From contig CATOTS010000021.1 of NCBI GenBank assembly GCA_951813625.1, positions 55,065 to 119,064 of the forward strand: a stretch of 64,000 bases of DNA, given 5' to 3'. The DNA is from an uncultured Caldilineaceae bacterium (GTDB taxonomy: Bacteria > Chloroflexota > Anaerolineae > Caldilineales > Caldilineaceae). This document shows, one piece after another, positions 29,865-40,604 of the stretch; positions within the stretch are counted from its first letter, which is position 1, and each line of letters begins with the position of its first letter. A program made the position numbers and the translations under genes. The notes under the pieces were generated by a model, which made no database searches, was not told the DNA's origin, and was given only the letters and a program-made list of their open reading frames with translations.

Positions 29865-29893
29865 ATTGTAGCCCGAACTTCCGCTTTTTCCAA
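29865..29893 (-). promoter_or_regulatory. Predicted sigma70-type promoter of the dhaK-ptsI-glpABC operon
   Basis: On the minus strand TTGGAA (29888-29893) and TACAAT (29865-29870) are separated by 17 bases. The start of transcription would fall near 29858, just before ATG 29827. The position, between the Ldh2-type gene and dhaK, supports an independent start for the glycerol operon. Confidence 0.5.
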
Positions 29894-29947
29894 CGAAGCC
29901 CCGCGGAGGGCGCGGCGCAATTTCGCGGTTGCGGCCCGGCTCGCGGA

Positions 29948-31000
29948 TCACGCGTCGGTGAAATCTTCCTCGACGCCAAGCTCGCCGGCCAGCGCGGCGA
30001 GCCGCTGCCAGGTCGCTTCCTCGATGAAGATTCCGTCCGCACGCCCGCGCTGCGTGCGTTGATGCTCCAGTTCGCCAGGGTAATAAACGCGTTCGAATCC
30101 CTCCGCCGGCGGCGTAGCGATAAGGTAGCGGGCGAACTCGGTAACCTCCTGCTTGAATGCCGCCAGCGGACGAAAGGCATCGACGCGAAAAACGGCCATG
30201 AAGCAGCCGTCATTGTGGCGGCCCGTCGGTTCGATGCCGAAGCCCAGCCCAGTGAGCAGGCCGGAGAAGATCTCGACCATCGCCGACAGCCCATAGCCCT
30301 TGTGCCCTTCGGTGCCGCCCAGAGGCAGCATAGCCCCGCCGTTGCGGGCGGCGGCCGGGTCGGTCGCGGCGCGGCCCTCGCTGTCGATCACCCAGCCCGT
30401 CGGGATCGACTGCCCGCGTGCGATGGCAACGCCCAGTTTCCCGCCTGCAACCGCCGAGGTGGCGATATCGATGTAAAATGGGCCGTCCAGGTTGGAGGGG
30501 ACAGCAATGCATATCGGGTTCGTGCCCAGCCGCGGTTCACGCCCGCCGAAGGGGGCAACGCTCTTGGGCCCGCGGCCGGAGTCTGCCGTCATCAGCCCGA
30601 TCATACCGGCCTCAGCGGCCATCACCGGATAGTCGGTCAGGCGGCCGACGTGGCCCTGCCGCACGACCGTGGCGGCAGCGACGTTCTGCGTACGCGCCTT
30701 CTCGATTGTCATCTCCATTGCGCGTTCGGAAACGGTGAAACCGAATCCCCAGTTGCCGTCGACCACGGTCGTTGTCGGACTTTCCTCGATAATTTCGAAG
30801 GGCGCGCCCGGCTGCAGATCGCCCTTTCGGACCGAGGCCACATAACCCGGAACATGGATGACGCCGTGAGAATCGTGACCGGCGAGGTTGGCTGCAATCA
30901 AGTGGCGGGAGATGGTCTGGGCTTCGTCTGACGAGGCGCCCGCGGCCTGCAGAAGGCGTCCTGCGATCCGTTCGAGGCGGCTGGCGGCTATGTTTGGCAT
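29948..31000 (-). CDS. Malate/L-lactate dehydrogenase-type (Ldh_2/YbiC-like) NAD(P)-dependent oxidoreductase
   Basis: 350 aa. The family marker HDSHGV(I) with the catalytic His occurs at about residue 42, followed by VVDGNWGFGFTVSERAM, APFGGREPRLGTNPICIAVPS and GGTEGHKGYGLSAMVEIFSGLLTG, all typical of the non-Rossmann Ldh_2 fold. Members reduce 2-keto acids or 2,3-diketo sugars (malate, lactate, ureidoglycolate and diketogulonate dehydrogenases). It is encoded between a sulfatase-superfamily gene and dhaK on the same strand. The exact substrate is open; a sugar acid would suit the setting. Confidence 0.88.
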   Translation of the reverse strand: MPNIAASRLERIAGRLLQAAGASSDEAQTISRHLIAANLAGHDSHGVIHVPGYVASVRKGDLQPGAPFEIIEESPTTTVVDGNWGFGFTVSERAMEMTIEKARTQNVAAATVVRQGHVGRLTDYPVMAAEAGMIGLMTADSGRGPKSVAPFGGREPRLGTNPICIAVPSNLDGPFYIDIATSAVAGGKLGVAIARGQSIPTGWVIDSEGRAATDPAAARNGGAMLPLGGTEGHKGYGLSAMVEIFSGLLTGLGFGIEPTGRHNDGCFMAVFRVDAFRPLAAFKQEVTEFARYLIATPPAEGFERVYYPGELEHQRTQRGRADGIFIEEATWQRLAALAGELGVEEDFTDA

Positions 31001-31072
31001 GCTGGGCGCTCCTGTGGCCGGTCGCCGGCGCGCATGGCGGCGGCTGAAGGCTGTTGTTCGGCCGATTGGCGG

Positions 31073-32476
31073 CTAGCGCGTGGCAAACTCAGGCCTGCCC
31101 AGCGCGTCGGTGGAGTCCTGGCGTTCGTAGTAGTCGAGATGACCGCCGGCGTCGTCGAGGATGCGCCGCCGTGCGAGCGCGATGCGCTCCGGGCTGCTGT
31201 CGGCGATGTTCACCTGGCAGCCGGGGTCGGACTCCAGGTCAAACAGGCGGGGATTGTGCCATTCTACCGTGCTGAAAAACCAGGTTCGGTCGTCGCGATA
31301 CCAGACGGAGTTGCCGTAGCGGCAGGTCAGGTAGTGGCGGCGGGCAAATTCGCCCGTCCCTTCCACCAACGGTAGCAGGCTCATGCCGTCAGCGGTGTAA
31401 TCCGCCTGCAGCCCGCTGGCCGCCAGGACCGTCGCCGGCACGTCGAGCGTGTAGACCAGCTCATCCCGCACCTGGCCGGAGCCCAGGCCGGCCGGATGAC
31501 GCACAAGCAGGGGGATGTCCATCGTGCCGGGGTACATATAGTCGGCAGGCTTGCCCATCACATTTTCGGCGTTGTCCCCAAAATTTGTGCCGTGATCGCT
31601 AAGGAAGAAGACCAACGTATTCTCGCGCATCCCCAAGCTGTCGATGGTCTCCATCAGGCGTCCAAACCAGGTGTCGACCATCGTGACGAGCCCGGCATAG
31701 TTGGCGCGCAGGCTGGGAAGCCGGTCGGCGTACTCATCGTCGGACGGGCCGTAAACAGCCGTCAGACAGACCGGCTCGCGTTCGGCGCGGCTGCCGTACA
31801 GGTCGTAGTAGTGCAGAGGCGCCTCCCATGTCTCGTGGGGGGTGAAGCTGTCCACGTACAGATAGAACGGCGTCGTGCCGCGATTGTCGCGTACGAAGTC
31901 GATGGCCTGCTGAAATGTACGGGCGGTTGGCCAGTGTTCCTCGGGTAGATGCGGGCGCACGTTGACCAGGTGGGCGGCGATCCTTTCACGGTCGCCGGCG
32001 CGGTAGCGGTCAAATAGCGCCGGGTCCGCATCGGCGATCGCGTTCCAACGGTCCTCGGCCTGGCCGCGAACGAACGCCCACTGCCGGAATCCGCGCGTGA
32101 AGTTCATGCCCGGCACGAAATAGTGGGGCACGTCGGCCACAAAGCCGGTATGATATCCGGCCTGCTGAAGTGTTTCGGCAACCGTGCTCTCCTCGGCAGA
32201 CATGGGCTGCCAGCCGGGCATATAGACATTGTCCCAGGGGACCGCTCGATAGTCGGCAAAAGGGAAGGCGCGGCGTCCGCTGTGCAGCGTGCGCCGGGTC
32301 GGAATCGTAGGCAGACATTCGGGATGAGCGCGGCTGAAGCGGACACTCTGGCCGGCAAAGCGGTCGATCGCCGGTGTGTGAATCCACTCGTTGCCGTAGC
32401 AGCCGAGATAGGCCGTGCGCAGCGTATCGGCGACGACGACAATAATGTTCCATTCGGTTTTATCTGCGTGAGTCAT
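31073..32476 (-). CDS. Sulfatase/alkaline-phosphatase superfamily hydrolase with Thr at the nucleophile position
   Basis: 467 aa, no signal peptide. The superfamily fold is clear: NIIVVVADTLRTAYLGCYGN with metal-binding Asp, HTPAIDRFAGQSVRFSRAH, FFLSDHGTNFGD with the second Asp-His pair, and GKPADYMYPGTMDIPLLVRHP. The usual sulfatase site C/S-x-P-x-R aligns with T-I-P-T-R in ECLPTIPTRRTLHSGR, counting back from the conserved SG (usually TG). The Cys of ECLP is three residues too early. It may therefore be a phosphoesterase or phosphonate hydrolase-like enzyme, or a sulfatase that does not use formylglycine. It lies 24 bases after the SH3-like protein gene. Confidence 0.82.
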   Translation of the reverse strand: MTHADKTEWNIIVVVADTLRTAYLGCYGNEWIHTPAIDRFAGQSVRFSRAHPECLPTIPTRRTLHSGRRAFPFADYRAVPWDNVYMPGWQPMSAEESTVAETLQQAGYHTGFVADVPHYFVPGMNFTRGFRQWAFVRGQAEDRWNAIADADPALFDRYRAGDRERIAAHLVNVRPHLPEEHWPTARTFQQAIDFVRDNRGTTPFYLYVDSFTPHETWEAPLHYYDLYGSRAEREPVCLTAVYGPSDDEYADRLPSLRANYAGLVTMVDTWFGRLMETIDSLGMRENTLVFFLSDHGTNFGDNAENVMGKPADYMYPGTMDIPLLVRHPAGLGSGQVRDELVYTLDVPATVLAASGLQADYTADGMSLLPLVEGTGEFARRHYLTCRYGNSVWYRDDRTWFFSTVEWHNPRLFDLESDPGCQVNIADSSPERIALARRRILDDAGGHLDYYERQDSTDALGRPEFATR

Positions 32477-32500
32477 ATGCCGGCTGTCCGGTCATGGAGT

Positions 32501-33310
32501 CTACTGTACGATCGGTTCCAGGAGTGTCAGTTCGCTGGTGTTGGCGGGTACCCAGCCTTCGGGCCCGCCGTCGACGCGTACGTACCACCAGACGATGGTA
32601 TCGCTATTGCCTTGCAGCCAGATCGGCCCGTTGAGAATGGTCATGCGGTCGGCATTTTGCAGTTGGGCGACTTCGACGCCGGCTTGGGCGCCGGCTTGCG
32701 AGCGCAGGGCAATCCTGTAGGCCGGCAGGAGTTGGGCGCGGTCGCCCACCTCCATGGGGATTGCGTTGCGGCTGGTGGGCAACCCGTTGGTTTCGACGAT
32801 TGGACGGCTGAGCGCGCCTGCCGATGATGTGTCCCCGCCCGCAAAAAAGGGCGTCCCGCCGCTGAGCCATTCGTTCAGGAACCAGCCGCCGAAGAGGGCG
32901 GTAAGGACGAGGAGCACGCCGAACAACAGCAGGAGCGAGTTGCTCGAGCCCGAGACCGGCCCGACGCTTCGCCCTGATCCTTGCGGTTGGACCGAGAGCG
33001 GGTCATTGTCCAATTGCACCCGAAGAGGGTAAAGACGGATAGGCCGGTCACTGTTGTAACGGTCGGTGATGAGGCGGCGGGCCTGGCGTACGGCGATCTC
33101 GTACAGCGTGTCTGCGGCCGAAATGTGCATGTGAACTTCGGCGCGTACAGGCCGTCCGCGCCGGTCCATCAACACGAGCAGCCCCGCCAGCGGCGCGCCT
33201 TGCAGATCGGTCAGATTGTAATAGTCGGCGCGGATTCCCTGAAGGTCGGCGTGTGGCCTGAACCTGCGGATTGCACTGAATGTCCCTGGGTTGCTCACAG
33301 CCTCAACCAT
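32501..33310 (-). CDS. Single-pass membrane protein with extracytoplasmic SH3-like C-terminus
   Basis: 269 aa. Residues 1-125 form a soluble domain (DLQGAPLAGLLVLMDRRGRP, EVHMHISAADTLYEIAV), followed by one strong membrane helix near residue 135 (LLLLFGVLLVLTALFGGWFL). After a Gly/Ser-rich linker the last 90 residues resemble a bacterial SH3 (SH3b-like) fold: QLLPAYRIALRSQ, DTIVWWYVRVDGGPEGWVPAN. Such domains bind cell-wall material or peptides. It is encoded between a lipoprotein gene and the sulfatase-like gene, in one minus-strand run of surface-related genes. No enzyme function is evident. Confidence 0.65.
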   Translation of the reverse strand: MVEAVSNPGTFSAIRRFRPHADLQGIRADYYNLTDLQGAPLAGLLVLMDRRGRPVRAEVHMHISAADTLYEIAVRQARRLITDRYNSDRPIRLYPLRVQLDNDPLSVQPQGSGRSVGPVSGSSNSLLLLFGVLLVLTALFGGWFLNEWLSGGTPFFAGGDTSSAGALSRPIVETNGLPTSRNAIPMEVGDRAQLLPAYRIALRSQAGAQAGVEVAQLQNADRMTILNGPIWLQGNSDTIVWWYVRVDGGPEGWVPANTSELTLLEPIVQ

Positions 33311-33372
33311 CGTTCTCTTCTCCTGAGCTCTTCACGGCCGCCGCGTTGCAGCCATAGAACTGACAAAAGACC

Positions 33373-34209
33373 TCAATTGGGAAGCTGTATGGTGACGATC
33401 CCGGCGACCTGGACCGAGTTTTCTCCGTAATGGACGATGCGCAAGTTGAAAACGCAGGGCAGATCGGGCCGCAACATTCCCTGCCACCGCAGACTATCAC
33501 CTGTTTTGCGAAACGGGAAATCGCCGGCGGGGATTCCTGAGAATTCGGCGCCCTGGTCACCCGGTCCGGCGTAGCCGAAAGTCGTCCCTTTCAGCGCCTG
33601 TCCCACGGCGATGGAGCCAGTGTAGGTTAGCTTTGGCGACCCCTCGTTCACGGCGACGCCCGGTTGATGCAGTGGTCGAATGCCCTCGATCACAACCCGC
33701 TGGACGCCGGCCGCGCGCACGTAGCCATCAGCCACGCGGTAGACACGCAGACGAAGTGCATAGTCGACGCCGCCGATGTTGGGCCAGGCGCCGTCGAAGT
33801 CGAGCGAGTCGCCCGCGATCCGCTCGGCGCGCAGGCCGGCGAAGAGAAACTCGGCCCGCCCTTCGACGATTGCGGCCAGCTGGATGTCGGTGCCGTGGAT
33901 TACGTCGCCGACATTGATGCGCATTTCGGTGGGTCCGGCAAAAGCAATGGCATCTTCGCCTAAGTCCAGGCCTGGCAGGTCGGCAATCTGGGGCAGGTCG
34001 GCGATGCCGCTAAGGTCCGGCAGGCCGAGCTCGCGCAGCATATCGAGGTCAAAGCCGGGCAGCTTATCGAGCAGGTCTTCGAGGCCGGGGATGGAGCGGG
34101 GCGAGGGCGGCTTGGGCAACTGCGGCGCGCCCGGCAGGTCAGGGCGAATGCACGCGGACAGCAGCGCCAGTGCGATGAACGCGACGGAGAACAGACGATA
34201 GAATTTCAC
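33373..34209 (-). CDS. Predicted lipoprotein, function unknown
   Basis: 278 aa from GTG 34209, preferred over the longest start because GGGAG lies about ten bases upstream and because it places a lipoprotein signal peptide at the N-terminus (KFYRLFSVAFIALALLSAC, lipobox LSAC). A Pro/Leu-rich, partly repetitive segment follows (GLEDLLDKLPGFDLDMLREL, DLSGIADLPQIADLPGLDLG), then a beta-rich domain with YALRLRVYRVADGYVRAAGVQ and NLRIVHYGENSVQVAGIV. It should sit on the outer face of the cytoplasmic membrane. It is encoded next to the giant PD40 protein on the same strand. Confidence 0.65.
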   Translation of the reverse strand: MKFYRLFSVAFIALALLSACIRPDLPGAPQLPKPPSPRSIPGLEDLLDKLPGFDLDMLRELGLPDLSGIADLPQIADLPGLDLGEDAIAFAGPTEMRINVGDVIHGTDIQLAAIVEGRAEFLFAGLRAERIAGDSLDFDGAWPNIGGVDYALRLRVYRVADGYVRAAGVQRVVIEGIRPLHQPGVAVNEGSPKLTYTGSIAVGQALKGTTFGYAGPGDQGAEFSGIPAGDFPFRKTGDSLRWQGMLRPDLPCVFNLRIVHYGENSVQVAGIVTIQLPN

Positions 34210-34340
34210 TGCAGAACGCTCCCTTTGTTCCAGGTTCACGCTATCATCGTAGCCGGATTTGCCCGATGCTGGCAACCGCATGAGCTATCTCTGTACGAGG
34301 GAAGCCCCCACAAACTGTCAATCTTGGCCCCAAAAGCGAA

Positions 34341-37300
34341 TCACTCCTGCGACGTGTCGATCCACATCGGCGCAAACTTTCCGCCGAAGTCATGGGTCAA
34401 GCGGGTAACGCCTGACCCGTCGGCGTTCATTACGTAGATTTCTTCATGCCCTTCCCGGTGGGAGATGAAAACGATGCGACTGCCGTTGGGAGACCAGGAG
34501 GGATACCAGTTGTCGGAGGCGCTTTCCGTCAACTGCTCAACTTCTGAACCGTCCGCGTTCATTGCGTATATGCCGAGTCTTCCCCCACGGTCAGATTCGA
34601 AAACGATTCTGCGGCCGTCCGGCGACCATGAGGGCGAAGCATCTCTGGCCGGGTGGTCGGTCAACCGGACCGGCTCGGTCCCGTCGACATTCATCACGTA
34701 GATTTCGAAGTTTCCGTCCCGCTCGGACTCGAATGCGATCTGCTTGCCGTCGGGCGACCAGGAAGGATACCAGTCGGTGGCCGATTCCTTGGTTAAACGC
34801 GTAATTTCGGAACCGTCGACGTTCATCAGATAGATCTCAGGATTCCCGGCGCTGAAAGATGTATAGGCGATCTTCTCACCGGCAGGCGACCATGCAGGAA
34901 AGGCTGCTGCCGATGGATCCGCCGTCAGCGACGTAAGCTCCGACCCGTCGGCATTCATTGCGTAGAGCTGGAATCCGTCTTTGCGATTCGAAGTGAAGAC
35001 AATGCGGCCGCCGCCGGGCGACCACGTTGGATATAGATCAACCGCAGGATCGTCGGTGACCCGCGTAAGACCGGAGCCGTCGGCATTCATCACATAGATC
35101 TCGAAATCGCCGTCGCGGTCTGAGGAGAAGACAATGCGCTGCAATGACTCAGGAGGTTCGATTGCCTCGACCGGAACGGCCGCGTCTACGCTAATCGCGT
35201 AAATATTGTCGACGCCGTCACGGTTGGAGTAAAAGGCGATACGGCCGCCGTCGGCAGACCATGTCGGATACTGGTCGTCTCCGGGATTGCCGGTCAGTTG
35301 CATGAGGTTGGCGCCGTCGGCATTGACGATGAAAAGATCTTTGTTGCCGTTTCGCTTGGAGGAAAAGACGATCCGGCTACCATCGGGCGACCATGACGGG
35401 TCCCTGTCCTCGGCGGAATGGCTGGTAAGCCGAACGACGTCGGTCCCGTCGGCGTTCATCACGAAGATATCATCGGTTCCCTCTCTGCCCGATATAAAGG
35501 CGATACGACTTCCGTCGGGCGACCAGACGGGATATTGGTCGTCGGAAGGGTGCGACGTGAGCCGGGACAGCTCTTTCCCGTCCGTGTTCATTACATATAG
35601 GTCCAGTCTCTCTTCGACACGAGCTGAGTACACGATCTTGTCACCGTCAGGCGACCAACTGGGCATGGAATCCAGGCCCACTTGCTCGGTCAGCCGCGAG
35701 ACGTTGGTTCCGTCGACGTCCATCAGGTAGACGTCGAGGCCGCCCTCCCGATCGGAGACAAAGGTGAGTCGCTCGCCATCCGGCGACCAGGAAGGGAACC
35801 AGTCTGCTGACGGGTCATCGGTCAAGCGTGTCTCGTCGCTGCCGTCGGCGTTCATCAGGTAGATCTCGGGGTTCCCATCGCGGAGGGAAACGAAAACGAT
35901 CTTTGCACCGTCAGGCGACCATCGCGGCACAAGGGCGCCAATCAAGTGGGCACTAAGCCGGGTAACATTGCCCTCGGCCTCGATTTGGCTGATTTCAACA
36001 TCGCTGTCTCCGGTGGGATCGGCAGCAGGCGCGATTGGAACTACCGCTGCAGGCGAGCGTTCCGGGCTGTCGGCGCTGACAATGTACAGGTCCGAGTCGC
36101 CCTCGCGGTCAGAGTCAAATACGATACGTTCTCCGTCCGGCGACCATGACGGCCGCCCGTCGTGGGCGGGACTGTCGGTGAGACGGACGATGCCGGAGCC
36201 ATCAACATTGACGACATATAACTCGCCTTCCCCATCTCGCGACGCTTCGTATGCTATCCTGCTGCCTTCCGGTGACCAGGAAAGATTTTCGACCGGTCCT
36301 GGCTCGCTGAACAAAAGCGTCTGATTTGAGCCGTCGGCCAACATCACGAAGACAGCGACCTGGTTGTCAATATGCCGGACCGAATAAGCGATGCGACCGC
36401 CGTCCGGTGACCAGGAGGGGTGTTCGTATCCCTCCGGCAGCTCGACAAAGGGTGTGAGGCGCATTGCGCCGGTCCCGTCGGCGTTCATCACGAATACAGC
36501 CGACAATCCTGTGCGCGAATGAGAAACCAAGTAGGCGATACGGCTGGAGTCGGGCGACCAGGTAGGGAGAGCGTCGTTATGGGTGTTCTCGGTGAGACGT
36601 GCGAGACCCGATCCGTCGGCGTTGACGACATAGATTTCGAGATTGCCGTCGCGCAGAGATTCGAAGGCGATACGACTGCCGTCAGGAGACCAGACCGGGT
36701 TCCCAGCGAACTCGGGATCGTCGGTGAGGCGCGTAGCCTCCGCACCGTCAGCGTTCATCACGTAGAGCTGCTTGAGCCCGTCGCGGTCGGACTTAAAGGC
36801 AATGCGACTGCCGTCAGGAGACCAGACCGGACCCCAATCCATAGCGGGATGGTCGCTGAGTAGCGTGCGATCTGAGCCATCGGCGTTGACAACCCAGATG
36901 CCGAGATCGCCTTCAACGCTTGACATAAACAGAATCCGGCTGCCATCCGGGGACCAGGAAGGCGCCCATTCACGCACGGGCTCGTCGGTGAGACGGATGA
37001 TGGGTGATCCAGCCGAAACCTGCTCAGTTTCGCTACTTGGGGCAACATCCTCAGCCGGCTCCAACAAGCTTGCGGGAGGCGCCCAGCGAGGAAATACATC
37101 GGCGTCTGAATTGTCGGTCAGCCGAGTGACCTCCGAACCGTCACTGTTCATCACGTAGATATCAAAGTTTCCTTCACGTTCGGAGTAGAAAGCGATGCGG
37201 CTGCCATCCCACGACCAGGTCGGCATGTGTTCGTCAGCGGGATGATCGGTCAGCCGGGCGACTCCGGAACCGTCGGCATTCATCACGTAGACTTCGCTGT

Positions 37301-40300
37301 TGCCGTCTCGCTGAGAGGTAAACGCGATCCTACTACCGTCAGGAGACCAAGCTGGCTCCCAGTCCCCGTCAGGATGGTCGGTTAGACGCGAAAGGCCAGA
37401 ACCGTCGGCATTGATCACATAGATCTCTGCCTGTCCGTCCCGGCCGGATGAAAAGGCGATCCGGCTGCCGTCCGGCGACCACACAGGGAACCAATCGTTT
37501 GCGGATTCGTAAGTAAGACGGACGACGTCGGATCCGTCCAAGTTCATTACATAGACGTCATCGCTCTCGCGGCGGTCCGATGTGAATGCGATGCGCGTGC
37601 CGTCCGGCGACCAGGAGGGAAACCGCTCTCTCGCTGGGTCATCGGTCAGACGGGTGACGTTCGAGCCGTCTGCATCCATCACGTACAGATCAAGATTGCC
37701 GTCACGGAAGGAGACATACACGATGCGGTGTCCGTCCGGCGACCACGAAGGATGCGCGTCCCCACCGGGATCGTCAGTCAGACGGGCGACATCCGAACCG
37801 TCCGAATTCATCGTATAAATGTCAACGTTCCCCCCGCGTTCGGAGACGAACGCGATCCGCTCCGAAGCGGCTGTCAGGAGCGCAGAAACTGTTGCTTCTA
37901 CGTCGAGAACGTGAATCTCAAAGTCCCCGTCGCGGTTCGAGGTGAACGCAAGCCGGCTGCCGTCGGGCGACCAGGTCGGGTCCATTTCCATGGCTGAACT
38001 GTCGGTGAGCCGAATGACGTTCGACCCGTCCGTGTCCATCAGGTAGACCTCCAGGTTGCCGTCGCGGTCAGAGAGGAAGGCAAAGCGGCTGCCGTCGGGC
38101 GACCAGATCGGCGGCCAGTCTTCGGCCGGGTTGTCCGTCACGCGCACGATCTCCGACCCGTCCGCATCCATCACGTAAATCTCCTGGTTCCCATCCCGGT
38201 CAGAAACGAACGCGATGCGGCCGCCGTCCGGCGACCATATAGGCGCCCAATCGGCTGCGGGGTCGACAGTCAGGCGGGTGACATTGGAGCCGTCAACATT
38301 CATCACGTAAATGTCGTCTTGGCCTTTGCGAGCGGAAACGAAGGCGATACGGCTCCCATCGGGCGACCAATTCGGCGCGACATCCCACGCGTCGTTGTCG
38401 GTGAGACGGGTGGCGTCAGAGCCGTCGGCCTTCATCACGTAAACTTCCGGGTTGCCGTCGCGGTCGGAGACGAACGCCATCCGGCTGCCATCGGGCGACC
38501 ACGCAGGCCCCGCCTCCCCAGCGTCGTTGTCGGTGAGGCGGATGACATCCGTCCCGTCGACGTTCATCAGGTAGATGTCGCCGGCGCCATCGCGATCGGA
38601 AACGAAGGCGATGCGGTCGCCCAACGGTGACCAGGTGGGCACGGCATCATGTGCGGGATTGTCGGTGAGGCGGACCGGGGTTGCCTCCTGGCTCGGCCCT
38701 CCATCCTCCGCTGCAAGCAACGAAAAGTCGATATCCTCGACGTTCAGCAAGTAGACCTCGGCGTTGCCAGTCCGTTCGGAGGAAAAAGCGATGCGGCTCC
38801 CGTCCGGTGACCAGATTGGGAGCAATTCGTTGGCAGGATGTTCGATCAGAGCGACGGCGCCGGACCCGTCCTCGTTCATCACGTAGACGTCGAGACTCCC
38901 GCCGCGATCAGAGGCGAAGAGTATGCGGCTGCCATCAGACGACCATGTAGGATACCAGTCGATGGCAAGGTCGTTGGTCAGACGGGAAACGTCCGAGCCG
39001 TCCGCTTTCATGCTGTAGATCTCAATGTTGTCATCGCGCGCGGAGACAAAAGCGATCCGGCTGCCGTCCGGCGACCAGGATGGGGACCGATCACCGGCGG
39101 GATCGTCGGTTACGCGAGTCAGACCGGACCCGTCAGTATTCACCAGGTATATGTCCTGTTGTCCCTCACCTACGGAGGTAAACGCAATTCGACTGCCGTC
39201 GGGTGACCAGGCCGGCTCGGATTCGTCGGAAGGCAGGTCTTTGAGGCGGATGACGCCGGTGCCGTCGGCATCCATCACATAGATCTCATAGTTCCCGTCG
39301 CGGTCCGATTGAAACGCAATCCGAGTTCCATCGGCAGACCACGAAGGGTAACGGTCTGTAGCAGGATGGTCTGTGAGCCGGGTGACGCCGCTTCCGTCGG
39401 CGTTCATCACATAGATCTCTCTGTTGCCATCGCGGTCCGATTGAAAGGCCAACCGGCTGCCATCCGGCGACCATGATGTAACCATTTCCAGCGCGGGACT
39501 GTCTGTGATACGGGTTAGTACGAATTCACCTGCGCCTGTACCCTGGCTTTCCTCAGTCCCGATTGCCCTTGGAAGCGGGCTGCCGCGGGGACTCCAAAGG
39601 GCACCGGAATCGAACGCGGGATGGCCGGTGAGACGGCGAACGTTCGATCCGTCTACATTCATCGAGTAGATTTCAAACACGTCGTCGTCGTAGGTGGAGA
39701 ATACTATCAGGTCGGCCCCGGGAGACCAGGTGGGGAAAAGCTCGTGTTCAGGCGTGTCGGTAAGGCGGGTAAGGCCCGAACCGTCGGGATTCATCGTGTA
39801 GATTTCGTAGTTGCCGTCGCGTTCAGAGACAAACGCGATGCTGCCGCCGTCAGGTGACCAGAAGGGGAGAATATCCTCTGCAGGACTGTTGGTGAGGCGG
39901 GTGACACCGCTACCGTCGGCGTCCATCACGTAGATCTCGTCGTTCCCGTCCCGGTCTGAGACAAAAACAAGCCGGGAACTGTCCGGCGACCAACTGGGGA
40001 ACTGATCGTTCGCGGGGCTGCGCGAAATCTGAAGGACATCGGTCCCGTCGGCGTTCATCACAAAAATGTCAAGATTCCCGTCGGGGTCGGACATGTAGGC
40101 GATGCGGCTGCCGTCGGGTGACCAGGAAGGATGCGAACTGATAGCGGAGCTGTCGGTGAGCTGGGTGACGTCCGAACCGTCGACGGTTATCAGATAGATG
40201 TCGGCGCTGCCGCCGCGATCGGAGGTGAACGCGATCTGACTGCCATCGGGCGCCCAGGAGAAGTAAGAATCGTTGGCCGGGTCGTTGGACAGGCGGGTAA

Positions 40301-40604
40301 GGCCGCTGCCGTCAGGGTTCATCAGGTAGATCTCGTAATCGCCGTCACGTGTGGAGAAGAAGGCGATCAGACCGGGCGACTCGGATTCAGAGTCGCCTTC
40401 CGCTTCCTGCGCTGACGCAGTCACGGTTGCCAGCGCCAGAATTGCCACTGCAAGCGCTAAGCAGAACGATAGGCGCGTCAGCCCGCTCTGCCAGTTCCAG
40501 GACGAGGGACGGCCCTTCTTCTGGTAGCGGCATGAGGCCATCGCGGAAACAGGCGCCTTTGGGGCGTGGTCGACGATAACTGAAGCGTTCCTATGGCTGA
40601 ACAT
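34341..40604 (-). CDS. Giant secreted/anchored PD40 (TolB-like) beta-propeller repeat protein, seven predicted propellers
   Basis: 2087 aa. ATG 40604 follows GAGGAGG, seven bases away. A long basic leader ends in a hydrophobic helix ([20 protein letters not shown]), so the protein is exported or anchored. The rest is about 43 PD40 blades of some 42 residues with the consensus [34 protein letters not shown] (given in parts, variable at x). Linkers without the repeat fall after every sixth blade (near DNA positions 39550, 38710, 37885, 37045 and 35170) and once after a seventh (36010), so I read seven propellers of 6, 6, 6, 6, 7, 6 and 6 blades. There is no catalytic domain. The likely role is binding of proteins or glycans at the cell surface. 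Confidence 0.88.
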   Translation of the reverse strand: MFSHRNASVIVDHAPKAPVSAMASCRYQKKGRPSSWNWQSGLTRLSFCLALAVAILALATVTASAQEAEGDSESESPGLIAFFSTRDGDYEIYLMNPDGSGLTRLSNDPANDSYFSWAPDGSQIAFTSDRGGSADIYLITVDGSDVTQLTDSSAISSHPSWSPDGSRIAYMSDPDGNLDIFVMNADGTDVLQISRSPANDQFPSWSPDSSRLVFVSDRDGNDEIYVMDADGSGVTRLTNSPAEDILPFWSPDGGSIAFVSERDGNYEIYTMNPDGSGLTRLTDTPEHELFPTWSPGADLIVFSTYDDDVFEIYSMNVDGSNVRRLTGHPAFDSGALWSPRGSPLPRAIGTEESQGTGAGEFVLTRITDSPALEMVTSWSPDGSRLAFQSDRDGNREIYVMNADGSGVTRLTDHPATDRYPSWSADGTRIAFQSDRDGNYEIYVMDADGTGVIRLKDLPSDESEPAWSPDGSRIAFTSVGEGQQDIYLVNTDGSGLTRVTDDPAGDRSPSWSPDGSRIAFVSARDDNIEIYSMKADGSDVSRLTNDLAIDWYPTWSSDGSRILFASDRGGSLDVYVMNEDGSGAVALIEHPANELLPIWSPDGSRIAFSSERTGNAEVYLLNVEDIDFSLLAAEDGGPSQEATPVRLTDNPAHDAVPTWSPLGDRIAFVSDRDGAGDIYLMNVDGTDVIRLTDNDAGEAGPAWSPDGSRMAFVSDRDGNPEVYVMKADGSDATRLTDNDAWDVAPNWSPDGSRIAFVSARKGQDDIYVMNVDGSNVTRLTVDPAADWAPIWSPDGGRIAFVSDRDGNQEIYVMDADGSEIVRVTDNPAEDWPPIWSPDGSRFAFLSDRDGNLEVYLMDTDGSNVIRLTDSSAMEMDPTWSPDGSRLAFTSNRDGDFEIHVLDVEATVSALLTAASERIAFVSERGGNVDIYTMNSDGSDVARLTDDPGGDAHPSWSPDGHRIVYVSFRDGNLDLYVMDADGSNVTRLTDDPARERFPSWSPDGTRIAFTSDRRESDDVYVMNLDGSDVVRLTYESANDWFPVWSPDGSRIAFSSGRDGQAEIYVINADGSGLSRLTDHPDGDWEPAWSPDGSRIAFTSQRDGNSEVYVMNADGSGVARLTDHPADEHMPTWSWDGSRIAFYSEREGNFDIYVMNSDGSEVTRLTDNSDADVFPRWAPPASLLEPAEDVAPSSETEQVSAGSPIIRLTDEPVREWAPSWSPDGSRILFMSSVEGDLGIWVVNADGSDRTLLSDHPAMDWGPVWSPDGSRIAFKSDRDGLKQLYVMNADGAEATRLTDDPEFAGNPVWSPDGSRIAFESLRDGNLEIYVVNADGSGLARLTENTHNDALPTWSPDSSRIAYLVSHSRTGLSAVFVMNADGTGAMRLTPFVELPEGYEHPSWSPDGGRIAYSVRHIDNQVAVFVMLADGSNQTLLFSEPGPVENLSWSPEGSRIAYEASRDGEGELYVVNVDGSGIVRLTDSPAHDGRPSWSPDGERIVFDSDREGDSDLYIVSADSPERSPAAVVPIAPAADPTGDSDVEISQIEAEGNVTRLSAHLIGALVPRWSPDGAKIVFVSLRDGNPEIYLMNADGSDETRLTDDPSADWFPSWSPDGERLTFVSDREGGLDVYLMDVDGTNVSRLTEQVGLDSMPSWSPDGDKIVYSARVEERLDLYVMNTDGKELSRLTSHPSDDQYPVWSPDGSRIAFISGREGTDDIFVMNADGTDVVRLTSHSAEDRDPSWSPDGSRIVFSSKRNGNKDLFIVNADGANLMQLTGNPGDDQYPTWSADGGRIAFYSNRDGVDNIYAISVDAAVPVEAIEPPESLQRIVFSSDRDGDFEIYVMNADGSGLTRVTDDPAVDLYPTWSPGGGRIVFTSNRKDGFQLYAMNADGSELTSLTADPSAAAFPAWSPAGEKIAYTSFSAGNPEIYLMNVDGSEITRLTKESATDWYPSWSPDGKQIAFESERDGNFEIYVMNVDGTEPVRLTDHPARDASPSWSPDGRRIVFESDRGGRLGIYAMNADGSEVEQLTESASDNWYPSWSPNGSRIVFISHREGHEEIYVMNADGSGVTRLTHDFGGKFAPMWIDTSQE

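Noticed and set aside
34341..40604. Periodic repeats of about 126 bases that could suggest a CRISPR-like or satellite array
   Set aside because: The repeats are codon-level PD40 blades in one continuous reading frame, with gradual divergence and no spacer structure.
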